Shown here in pieces: positions 8,305 to 13,985 of a stretch of 64,000 nucleotides of DNA. The translations under genes were made by a program, and so were the position numbers. Positions within the stretch are counted from its first letter, which is position 1; each line of letters opens with the position of its first letter. The stretch is from positions 3,170,001 through 3,234,000 of the forward strand of contig NZ_JASGBI010000001.1 in the NCBI RefSeq assembly GCF_030053425.1, in the 5' to 3' direction. Below the pieces are notes generated by a model. The model was not told where the DNA came from, did no database searches, and was given only the letters and a program-made list of their open reading frames with translations. Source of the stretch: Lysobacter stagni. Lineage in GTDB: Bacteria; Pseudomonadota; Gammaproteobacteria; Xanthomonadales; Xanthomonadaceae.

Positions 8305-8812
8305 GGTCAGTCCCAAGCGCCGTGCGTCGATGCATGGCCGCTTCGTCGCCACCGTGGCACTCGGGCTTGCCGTCGCGGGAACCGCCTTGGCACGGGAGGA
8401 CGGGACGGCCTCGCAGTTCATCCCCGTTATGAATGAACCGCCGGCCGAACTGTTCCTCGACCCGCCCCTGCCGGGGCCGCTTGCGCGCGGCGCGGTGATC
8501 GTTCCCTATCGGACACGGAATTTTCGGATCCTGCCGGTGTTCGGAACCAGCGCGCTGGATGTTTCCCCACGCGCGGGCCATCTCCACGTCAGCGTCGATG
8601 ACCTGCCCTGGCGCTGGGCCGACGCGGGCAACACCGGATCGGTCGTCGTCAACGGACTGCCTGCCGGGCCGCACAAGCTCCTCATCGAGCTCGCGCAGCC
8701 GGATCACAAGGTCATCGCAGCCGAGTCGGTGAGTTTCGTCGTGCCGGCAACACCTGCTTCACCGCCGGCCGATCACGCGCACCCTCCCGCGGGCCACCAG
8801 CCGACACGTTGA
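8297..8812 (+). CDS. Secreted DUF6130-like protein
   Basis: 171 aa from GTG 8297 (160 aa from ATG 8330). A basic n-region and hydrophobic core ending ALA-RED form a Sec signal peptide with either start. The mature part has the pattern PPLPGPLARGAVIVPYRTRNFRI, LDVSPRAGHLHVSVDDLPW and GLPAGPHKLLIELA, which I associate with DUF6130, a small beta-rich periplasmic family of unknown function. The tail is Pro/His-rich (PADHAHPPAGHQ), suggesting metal contact. The GTG overlaps the previous stop by 8 bp, hence my choice, but either start is plausible. Confidence 0.7.
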   Translation: MNRVSPKRRASMHGRFVATVALGLAVAGTALAREDGTASQFIPVMNEPPAELFLDPPLPGPLARGAVIVPYRTRNFRILPVFGTSALDVSPRAGHLHVSVDDLPWRWADAGNTGSVVVNGLPAGPHKLLIELAQPDHKVIAAESVSFVVPATPASPPADHAHPPAGHQPTR

Positions 8813-8843
8813 ACAGATGCTCAAGTCACAGGAATCAACCGAC

Positions 8844-9773
8844 ATGAAACTTCCCGCTCTTCTGCTGGCGACCACCGTCGCCGCTGCATCCGTTACCGGA
8901 ACCGCCGCCGCGCAGCCCGCGGAAACCGGATTCGTGCGCATCGACGACGACATCACGCTCCGCCGCCTCGTCGTCCGCAACGCACAGGCGAAGGGCGCCG
9001 TGCTGTTCCTGCACGGATTCCCCGAGACGATCCTTTCGTTCAAGGACATCGCCATCTCGCTGGGCGACGACTTCGAGGTGCATACCTTCGACTGGCCTGG
9101 CTACGGAGAGTCCTCGCGCCCGGCGCCGGATCGCTTTGCGTATGCGCCGACCGACTACGCGCGCGTGCTGAAGGCGTACATCGAGCACGAACGACTCGAT
9201 ACATCGAAGCTGACCATCTACGCCACCGACATCGGTGCATTGCCAGCGCTGCTGCTGGCGCTGGATGAGCCCGGGATCGCCCGCCGCATCATCGTCGGCG
9301 ACTTCGCTCCCTTCGACCGGCCGCAGTACATGTACGAAAGTCTGCGCAACCTCAAGACGCCCGCCGCAGCCGAGCCAACGCGCGCGGCGATGAACGCGAC
9401 CAGCGCGGAGATCCTCGCCAATGTCCATCGCCGCGATCTGCCGCCAGAGCTGCAGTACGACCTGCCCCCCGAACTTGCCGCCGACATGGCGCGCAACTGG
9501 AATCGCGACGGCATGACCACCGCCGACGCGTTCTTCCACTACTACGGCCACTTCACGCGTGACCAGCAGTTCTTCGAAGCGAACGTTGAGCGCCTCGGCA
9601 CGCCCGTGCGCGTGATCTGGGGTGAACGCGACCTCTATATCCGCCCGGACATGGGCGTGGAGTTCGCCAAGAAGGCCGGTGTCGAGATCGACGTACTCCC
9701 TGGCATCGGCCACTTCCCGCACCTGCAGGATCCGCAGCGCACCGTGCGCGAAGTGCGCGCGTCGATGCGCTGA
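8844..9773 (+). CDS. Secreted alpha/beta hydrolase, haloalkane dehalogenase/epoxide hydrolase-like
   Basis: 309 aa. A signal peptide (MKLPALLLATTVAAAS, cleaved near AAA-QP) implies a periplasmic enzyme. The oxyanion region is HGFPET. At the nucleophile elbow the residue is Asp129 (YATDIGALPALL) instead of Ser, the mark of the dehalogenase/epoxide-hydrolase branch. The acid is in WGERDLYIRP and the base in GIGHFPHLQDP near residue 290. I chose ATG 8844 over 8817 because AGGA precedes it and it starts the signal peptide. It ends the efflux/AhpD gene group. The substrate is unknown. Confidence 0.82.
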   Translation: MKLPALLLATTVAAASVTGTAAAQPAETGFVRIDDDITLRRLVVRNAQAKGAVLFLHGFPETILSFKDIAISLGDDFEVHTFDWPGYGESSRPAPDRFAYAPTDYARVLKAYIEHERLDTSKLTIYATDIGALPALLLALDEPGIARRIIVGDFAPFDRPQYMYESLRNLKTPAAAEPTRAAMNATSAEILANVHRRDLPPELQYDLPPELAADMARNWNRDGMTTADAFFHYYGHFTRDQQFFEANVERLGTPVRVIWGERDLYIRPDMGVEFAKKAGVEIDVLPGIGHFPHLQDPQRTVREVRASMR

Positions 9774-9845
9774 CATCGAGTTTCCGCGCGGACGCGCTCC
9801 AACGGGTCTCCGCGCGGCGATCGGTTCGCGGCGCGGCACGGGCGT

Positions 9846-10301
9846 CTAGCGATCCTTCTCAACGAACTCCAGCAGGTTCGTGCGCAGGGCAACGATCTCC
9901 TTCTGGAGACGCGTGAACTCCTTCGCCGGCATGCCGCACGCTTCGACGAGGTTCGCGTCGAAGGCCTTCTCGCGCAGTCGCCTGCCGCTGCTTGTCAGCC
10001 GAACGCGTACCTGGCGTTCATCCGACGGGTCACGCGCGCGTTTCACATGCCCCATGGCCTCGAGCTTCTTGAGGATTGGCGTCAACGTGTTCGATTCGAG
10101 GAACAGCTTCTCTCCGAGGCCGCTGACGGTCTGATCGTCCTCTTCCCAGAGGGCCACGATCGTGACGTATTGCGTATAGGTGAGCCCCAGCTCGTCCAGG
10201 AGAGGGCGGTACACCTTCCCGAATGCGAGGTTCGTCGAGTAGACAGCGAAGCAGAGGAACTCGGCGAGACGGGTGCTCTTTGTGTTCTGGGCAGGTTTCA
10301 T
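9846..10301 (-). CDS. ohrR: OhrR-type MarR-family organic hydroperoxide sensor/repressor
   Basis: 151 aa winged-helix MarR protein. The sensing Cys17 lies in EFLCFAVYSTNLAF, and a second Cys122 (VEACGMP) lies 105 residues on. That is the same spacing as the C22/C127 pair of the two-Cys OhrR of Xanthomonas, so oxidation probably gives an intersubunit disulfide and derepression. The wing carries DPSDERQVRV. The start MKPAQNTK at 10301 has GGAGACCC upstream; the longer frame reads through the operator region. It is divergent from ohr across 279 bp with six palindromic units, where it likely binds. Confidence 0.9.
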   Translation of the reverse strand: MKPAQNTKSTRLAEFLCFAVYSTNLAFGKVYRPLLDELGLTYTQYVTIVALWEEDDQTVSGLGEKLFLESNTLTPILKKLEAMGHVKRARDPSDERQVRVRLTSSGRRLREKAFDANLVEACGMPAKEFTRLQKEIVALRTNLLEFVEKDR

Positions 10302-10329
10302 TGGAGGGTCTCCTTGGTGCTTCATTCTA

Positions 10330-10356
10330 ATCGCATACGATGCAATCGCAATCGCT
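10330..10356. promoter_or_regulatory. Paired palindromic operator candidate 1 (ohrR side)
   Basis: ATCGCATACGAT at 10330-10341 and a weaker ATCGCAATCGCT at 10345-10356. The two 12-bp units start exactly 15 bp apart. The site begins 28 bp upstream of the ohrR start codon, well placed for autoregulation. Confidence 0.6.
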
Positions 10357-10419
10357 TTAACCGCGGGTGGGGCCTGGGATGACGCCTGAGCTGCCTGTGT
10401 AGCCCAGTCAGATATATGT

Positions 10420-10446
10420 ATCGCATACGCTTCAATCGCGTCCGAT
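10420..10446. promoter_or_regulatory. Paired palindromic operator candidate 2 (middle)
   Basis: ATCGCATACGCT at 10420-10431 and ATCGCGTCCGAT at 10435-10446, again with a 15-bp start-to-start spacing. It lies 90 bp from pair 1 and about midway between the divergent genes. Confidence 0.55.
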
Positions 10447-10514
10447 AACTGCCAGCTTAACCGACACGTCCGGCCAGATTGACCCGAGCAGGCCACATGC
10501 CTAGAGTGCGCTCA

Positions 10515-10541
10515 ATCGCATGCGATCTAATCACATGCGAT
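10515..10541. promoter_or_regulatory. Paired palindromic operator candidate 3 (ohr side)
   Basis: The perfect palindrome ATCGCATGCGAT (10515-10526) is followed by ATCACATGCGAT (10530-10541), 15 bp start to start. This is the best-conserved pair. It ends 40 bp before the ohr ATG, where it could cover the ohr promoter. Confidence 0.65.
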
Positions 10542-10551
10542 ATTACTTGCA

Positions 10552-10584
10552 CCCCCCCCCTCCCCCATGAGTACCCCGCCATGA
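10552..10584 (+). other. C-rich tract and five-codon mini-ORF overlapping the ohr start
   Basis: A run C9-T-C5 (10552-10566) is followed by ATG AGT ACC CCG CCA TGA (10567-10584). The mini-ORF stop overlaps the ohr ATG (10581) as ATGA. No purine-rich ribosome site precedes either ATG. This could be a coupling leader or chance. Confidence 0.4.
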
Positions 10585-11027
10585 GCAAGATCGAGAAGCT
10601 TCTTTTCACCGGAAAGACCCACACCACTGTCGCCCGCGCCCCGTCCGGTGCCGACCATGGCACCGTCAACCTGTCACTGTCGTCGCCGTCGCACACGGGC
10701 CACGAGCTGGCGTTCCCGGACGTCGTCGCGCATCCGACTGCCGAAGAGCTGTTCGCCGGCGCCTGGTCGGCCTGCTACATCACCGCGATCTCCCTCGTCG
10801 CTGCGCAGAAGCGCATCACGCTGCCGCCGGACCTGTCGGTCGACATCGACATCGACCTGGGCCAGGCCGGCGCCGAGTGGTTGCTGGCGGCCCGGTTCGA
10901 AGTCCGCATCCCCGGGCTGCCGCAGGACGTCGCCGAGAAGCTCGCCCACGCCGCCCACGAAGTCTGCCCGTACTCGAAGGCCACTCGCGGAAACATCGGG
11001 GTGGTCGTGAACGTCATCACGTCGTGA
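10581..11027 (+). CDS. ohr: Organic hydroperoxide resistance protein, Ohr/OsmC family
   Basis: 148 aa cytosolic thiol peroxidase. The peroxidatic Cys65 lies in WSACYITA and the resolving Cys129 in HEVCPYSKATRGN. Arg19 and Glu55 correspond to the catalytic Arg/Glu of Ohr. These 64-residue-spaced Cys residues and VCPYSKAT separate Ohr from OsmC proper. It reduces fatty-acid and other organic hydroperoxides using lipoyl-type dithiols in characterised members. It is divergent from ohrR and headed by the operator array, so it should be induced by organic peroxide. The frame upstream of 10581 crosses the operators and is not coding. Confidence 0.93.
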   Translation: MSKIEKLLFTGKTHTTVARAPSGADHGTVNLSLSSPSHTGHELAFPDVVAHPTAEELFAGAWSACYITAISLVAAQKRITLPPDLSVDIDIDLGQAGAEWLLAARFEVRIPGLPQDVAEKLAHAAHEVCPYSKATRGNIGVVVNVITS

Positions 11028-11039
11028 CACGCCTTGCGG

Positions 11040-11067
11040 CCGGCCGCCCTCTGTCGGGGGCGGCCGG
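11040..11067 (+). terminator. GC-rich hairpin between ohr and the Rof-like gene
   Basis: CCGGCCGCCC (11040-11049) pairs perfectly with GGGCGGCCGG (11058-11067) around an 8-nt loop, 10 bp after the ohr stop. There is no U-tract, so it may be a partial terminator, an RNA 3'-end stabiliser or an attenuator in front of the next gene. Confidence 0.5.
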
Positions 11068-11105
11068 AACCGCGCCAGGCAAACACACCACACCGAGAAA
11101 TCGCC

Positions 11106-11378
11106 ATGAAGAACGAACGCAATCCCTACCGCCCGATCAGCTGCGAGTTCCATGACCGGCTGGAAGACCTGGCGACGCTGCGCAGGATCGTCCGTATCGG
11201 CTACTTCAGCGAGACAGGTACTCGGTATCGGGACGCGGTGATCACCGATGTGTTCGCCCGTGCCGGAGAAGAGTTCGTTGTCCTCGATGCAAGTGAGCAC
11301 GTACGTCTCGACCATCTGGTCGAGGTGGACGGCGCGCGCCTGGCTGACCATGAGGTGTCTGCCTCATGCCGGCTGTGA
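11106..11378 (+). CDS. Rof-like (Rho-binding antiterminator family) protein
   Basis: 90 aa. The opening YRPISCEFHDRLEDLATL, followed by a short Sm-like beta barrel with VITDVFARAGEEFVVLD and RLDHLVEVDG, resembles the Rof family, whose E. coli member binds and inhibits the Rho terminator. ATG 11106 starts the conserved part. It sits between ohr and ccdA-like genes and downstream of a GC-rich hairpin. Whether it acts on Rho here is unknown. A stand-alone Sm-like RNA- or protein-binding role is the safer statement. Confidence 0.65.
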   Translation: MKNERNPYRPISCEFHDRLEDLATLRRIVRIGYFSETGTRYRDAVITDVFARAGEEFVVLDASEHVRLDHLVEVDGARLADHEVSASCRL

Positions 11379-11405
11379 CCCGGCTACGGCAGGCGGAGCA
11401 CGCAG

Positions 11406-12101
11406 ATGGTTGAGATCGCTCTCGCAGGTGCGGCAGGAATCGCGACGATCCTGTCGCCCTGCATCCTGCCGGCGTTGCCCATCGTCCTGGCCACGACGGC
11501 AGGACGGGACGCACACGAACCCCTGCTGATCATCGCGGGATTCGTCGGGTCGTTCGCAGTGGGGGGAATCGCACTCGCTGCCCTCTTCGATTCATCCGGC
11601 GAGCTGCAGCAGGTCTTCCGGACCGGCGCCATTGTGGTGTTGTTGCTTGCCGGGCTCGCGTGCTTGTGGAGCACACCATTCGAGCGCATGGCGATGGCTG
11701 CACAGGGCTGGTTCGTTGGGCTTCGTCCGCAGCCGAGTCCCGCAAACCGGCGGACGGGCCCGCTCCTGGTCGGCGCCTCACTCGGACTTGCGTGGACCCC
11801 ATGCGCGGGGCCGGTACTGGCGTCGGTACTGGCACTTGCCGCGAGTTCGCAGGCTCCCGCGAAGGCGGCGACACTGCTGGCGGCTTACGCGTTGGGCGCC
11901 GGGCTTCCGATGCTCGCGATCGCGTACGGCGGCAACAACCTGTCCAAGCGGCTGGCCGTGCTCACGCGCAGAGCCGACGTCCTGCGAAAGGGCTTCGGCG
12001 CCATTGCCGTTCTCGTCGCTCTTCTCCAGCTCTTCCACTACGACATCGCCTTCATCGCCTGGGCGACGCAGTGGCTTCCTTCCGTTTCAACTGGACTATG
12101 A
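11406..12101 (+). CDS. CcdA/DsbD-type transmembrane thiol electron carrier
   Basis: 231 aa, about six transmembrane helices. The two functional Cys residues are Cys19 in ILSPCILPALP and Cys133 in AWTPCAGPVL; the Pro-flanked pair is the mark of CcdA/DsbD-beta proteins, which carry electrons from cytosolic thioredoxin across the inner membrane. The next gene overlaps by 4 bp (ATGA) and encodes a periplasmic thioredoxin-like lipoprotein, the natural acceptor. Together they look like a dedicated reducing relay in the peroxide-defence cluster, or a cytochrome c maturation-type pathway. Confidence 0.88.
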   Translation: MVEIALAGAAGIATILSPCILPALPIVLATTAGRDAHEPLLIIAGFVGSFAVGGIALAALFDSSGELQQVFRTGAIVVLLLAGLACLWSTPFERMAMAAQGWFVGLRPQPSPANRRTGPLLVGASLGLAWTPCAGPVLASVLALAASSQAPAKAATLLAAYALGAGLPMLAIAYGGNNLSKRLAVLTRRADVLRKGFGAIAVLVALLQLFHYDIAFIAWATQWLPSVSTGL

Positions 12102-12679
12102 ACATGCTCAAGCCCACCATCGCCGTCCTCGCCGCGTGCCTGCTCGGAGCCGCCTGCACCAGTGGCGCGCAGGAAGATCCGCTCGAGCCCGCACGCGGCC
12201 CGACCCTCGAGTCCCCGAAGGCCCCGGATTTCACGGGCATCAACCACTGGATCAACAGCCACCCGCTTTCACTGGGACATCTGAAGGGAAAAGTGGTGCT
12301 CGTAGAGTTCTGGACGTACGACTGCATCAACTGCATCCATGTCATGCCGCATGTGAAGCAGTGGCATGAGCGCTACAAGGACCAGGGCCTGGTCGTCGTC
12401 GGCGTTCACACGCCTGAATACGGACACGAGCGCATCCTCGGGAATCTCGAGAAGGCGGTGAAACGCTTCAACATCACCTATCCAGTGGCCCAGGACAACG
12501 ATTACGCAACCTGGAATGCCTTCGGAAACCGCTACTGGCCGGCGCTCTATCTCATCGACAAGAACGGCGAGATCGTCTATCGCCATTTCGGCGAAGGCCA
12601 CTACGAGGATACGGAGGCGGAAATCCGCAGGTTGGTGGGCCAGACGGCCGCTGGCCCGATGCCCGCCGCCGCTCGTTGA
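12098..12679 (+). CDS. Thioredoxin-fold (TlpA/DipZ C-terminal-like) periplasmic lipoprotein
   Basis: 193 aa. The N-terminus (MNMLKPTIAVLAACLLGAAC) is a lipoprotein-type signal with Cys14 or Cys20 as the lipidation site. The catalytic motif is Cys76-Ile-Asn-Cys79 in EFWTYDCINCIHVMP, as in the thioredoxin-like domain that follows the CcdA part of DipZ-type proteins. The cis-Pro segment is in YWPALYLIDKNG. Translation is coupled to ccdA (ATGA overlap). It probably receives electrons from the CcdA-like protein and reduces periplasmic disulfides or peroxides; the final target is unknown. Confidence 0.85.
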   Translation: MNMLKPTIAVLAACLLGAACTSGAQEDPLEPARGPTLESPKAPDFTGINHWINSHPLSLGHLKGKVVLVEFWTYDCINCIHVMPHVKQWHERYKDQGLVVVGVHTPEYGHERILGNLEKAVKRFNITYPVAQDNDYATWNAFGNRYWPALYLIDKNGEIVYRHFGEGHYEDTEAEIRRLVGQTAAGPMPAAAR

Positions 12680-12713
12680 GAGCCGTCGATCCACGTACCA
12701 GAGGAGGTTCGTT

Positions 12714-13121
12714 ATGAACACTAGAATCAGCAAGCGTGCATTCCCTGTGATATTGGCCCTGACGATGGTGGCGTCGCCCTTTGCGGCGCTCGCCCAGCAG
12801 TCGGGAATCACTCGCACCGAACTTCAGCGCCACGATCTTTCCGCGCCTGGGCGTGAGGTTGTCCAGGTGTTGGTCGCTTTCGAGCCGGGCATAGTGGCGG
12901 CAAACCACCACCACCCGGGCGAAGAGATTGTCTACGCGGTGGAAGGCAATCTTGAATACCGACTTGAAGGCCGCCCGCCCGTGACGCTTTCGCCCGGGCA
13001 AGTACTGTTCATTCCGTACGGTGTTGACCACGAGGTACGCAATGTCGGCCAAGGCCGAGGAGCGGAACTGGCGACCTACATCGTCGAGAAGGGCAAGCCC
13101 CTCGTGGTTCCAGCGAAATGA
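12714..13121 (+). CDS. Secreted cupin-domain protein
   Basis: 135 aa. A signal peptide (MNTRISKRAFPVILALTMVASPFAALA) precedes a single small cupin barrel. The barrel has the metal-binding motif ANHHHPGEEIVYAVEG and a second-motif His in FIPYGVDHEVRN, so one divalent metal is likely. A strong ribosome site (GAGGAGG) sits 8 bp before ATG 12714. It follows the thioredoxin gene by 34 bp and overlaps the next gene by 4 bp. Small periplasmic cupins have varied functions; a binding or quercetinase-like role cannot be told apart here. Confidence 0.82.
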   Translation: MNTRISKRAFPVILALTMVASPFAALAQQSGITRTELQRHDLSAPGREVVQVLVAFEPGIVAANHHHPGEEIVYAVEGNLEYRLEGRPPVTLSPGQVLFIPYGVDHEVRNVGQGRGAELATYIVEKGKPLVVPAK

Positions 13122-13447
13122 ACCGGCTCGAAGGGCGTCGCTTTGCACGGCTCGACGCGCTACGCAACGCGCTGGCCGCAGCATTGATGCTGACAGCGGC
13201 AACTCACAGCCAATGGGCGGACGCCGGGCCGCCCACTGGCTTGGCAGCAGAGCCGCCCGTTAGGTCCGATATTCGGCTGCCTACGGAGGGCGCCCACTCA
13301 CTTGCCCCGATCGACCCAAAGGATGGCAAAACAGACGCCTCTGCCCCGGAAGCGTCCCAGCCGTTTGTCAGATTCCGGTTTGCCGATGAGTACCCGATTC
13401 TGCCGAACATGTTCGACTCGGCTGAGCAACCGGCAGATGACAATTAG
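13118..13447 (+). CDS. Small secreted protein of unknown function
   Basis: 109 aa, with an ATGA overlap with the cupin stop supporting real translation. The N-terminus has basic residues and a hydrophobic stretch (LAAALMLTAATHSQWADA) resembling a signal peptide. The remainder is Pro/Ala/Asp-rich with no family I recognise; the end FVRFRFADEYPILPNMFDSA is the most ordered-looking part. It is the last gene before the right att repeat. Confidence 0.55.
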   Translation: MNRLEGRRFARLDALRNALAAALMLTAATHSQWADAGPPTGLAAEPPVRSDIRLPTEGAHSLAPIDPKDGKTDASAPEASQPFVRFRFADEYPILPNMFDSAEQPADDN

Positions 13448-13523
13448 GGCGGCTCTTCGTGTCAGCCATGCAACATGACGTATCATCACGATGACCGCCC
13501 GAGCAATCACGGCCAGCGCTTCC

Positions 13524-13568
13524 TTCACACGGCAAGGGTCACAAGTTCGAAACTTGTACCGCCCACCA
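13524..13568 (+). repeat. Direct repeat, displaced tRNA-Val 3' half (att-right)
   Basis: 45 bp identical to 2990-3034 except A at 13535 for G at 3001, same strand, ending in CCCACCA. The upstream 75 bp do not resemble a tRNA 5' half, so this is not a gene. The A would break the outer anticodon-stem pair, which fits drift in a copy released from selection. A terminator follows after 8 bp. Confidence 0.85.
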
Positions 13569-13576
13569 GTTTCAGG

Positions 13577-13602
13577 AAAAGGCCGGCGAAAGCCGGCCTT
13601 TT
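13577..13602 (+). terminator. Intrinsic terminator, probably the original tRNA-Val terminator
   Basis: AAAAGGCCGGC (13577-13587), GAAA tetraloop, GCCGGCCTTTT (13592-13602), then GCTTTT. It lies 8 bp after the displaced tRNA-Val 3' half, the spacing expected for a tRNA terminator, and just before the arsC-like gene. Confidence 0.85.
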
Positions 13603-13625
13603 GCTTTTGGCGAGGACGAAACGTC

Positions 13626-13979
13626 ATGAACGAGAGCCGCCTGTACCACAACCCGCGCTGCTCGAAGTCGCGCGGCGCATTGGAACTGCTGCGTGAACGC
13701 GGCATCGATCCGGTCGTGGTGCCCTATCTCGAAACACCGCCGAGCATCGACGAGCTGCGTGTGCTGTTGTCCATGCTGGACCTTCCGGCGCGAGCCCTGC
13801 TCCGAACCGGCGAAGACGAATACGCGCAACTGGGGCTGGCCGACGAATCCCTCCCGCAGGATGCGTTGATCGGCGCGATGCACGCACACCCGCGCTTGAT
13901 CGAACGCCCCATCTTCGTCCACGGCGGCCGCGCCATCATCGGCCGGCCGCCCGAGCGCGTCCTCGAACTGCTGGACTGA
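13626..13979 (+). CDS. ArsC-family arsenate reductase (glutaredoxin-type)
   Basis: 117 aa. The conserved start LYHNPRCSKSRGALELLRE places the catalytic Cys12 with an Arg at 11 and the KSR element. The end RPIFVHGGRAIIGRPPERVLELL has the Arg residues that hold arsenate in ArsC. The enzyme reduces arsenate to arsenite with glutathione and glutaredoxin. The family also has Spx-like and YfgD members without arsenic function, and no other ars gene is present, so the biological role is uncertain. It starts 24 bp after the tRNA terminator. Confidence 0.83.
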   Translation: MNESRLYHNPRCSKSRGALELLRERGIDPVVVPYLETPPSIDELRVLLSMLDLPARALLRTGEDEYAQLGLADESLPQDALIGAMHAHPRLIERPIFVHGGRAIIGRPPERVLELLD

Positions 13980-13985
13980 CGCGCG

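Larger units (their letters stand above)
3035..13568. mobile_element. Putative genomic island integrated at tRNA-Val, likely immobile
   Basis: About 10.5 kb bounded by direct repeats of the tRNA-Val 3' half. It begins 41 bp after the tRNA with a truncated integrase-like ORF and carries two redox/detoxification gene groups. The native tRNA terminator appears to sit outside the right repeat (13577-13602). No complete integrase, relaxase, transposase or phage structural gene is visible inside, so the element probably cannot excise on its own. The boundaries are seen directly; the island interpretation is inference. Confidence 0.75.

Noticed and set aside
13490..13568. Possible second tRNA-Val gene
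   Set aside because: Only the 3' 45 bp are present. The upstream bases cannot form the acceptor 5' strand or a D arm, so it is a repeat and not a gene.
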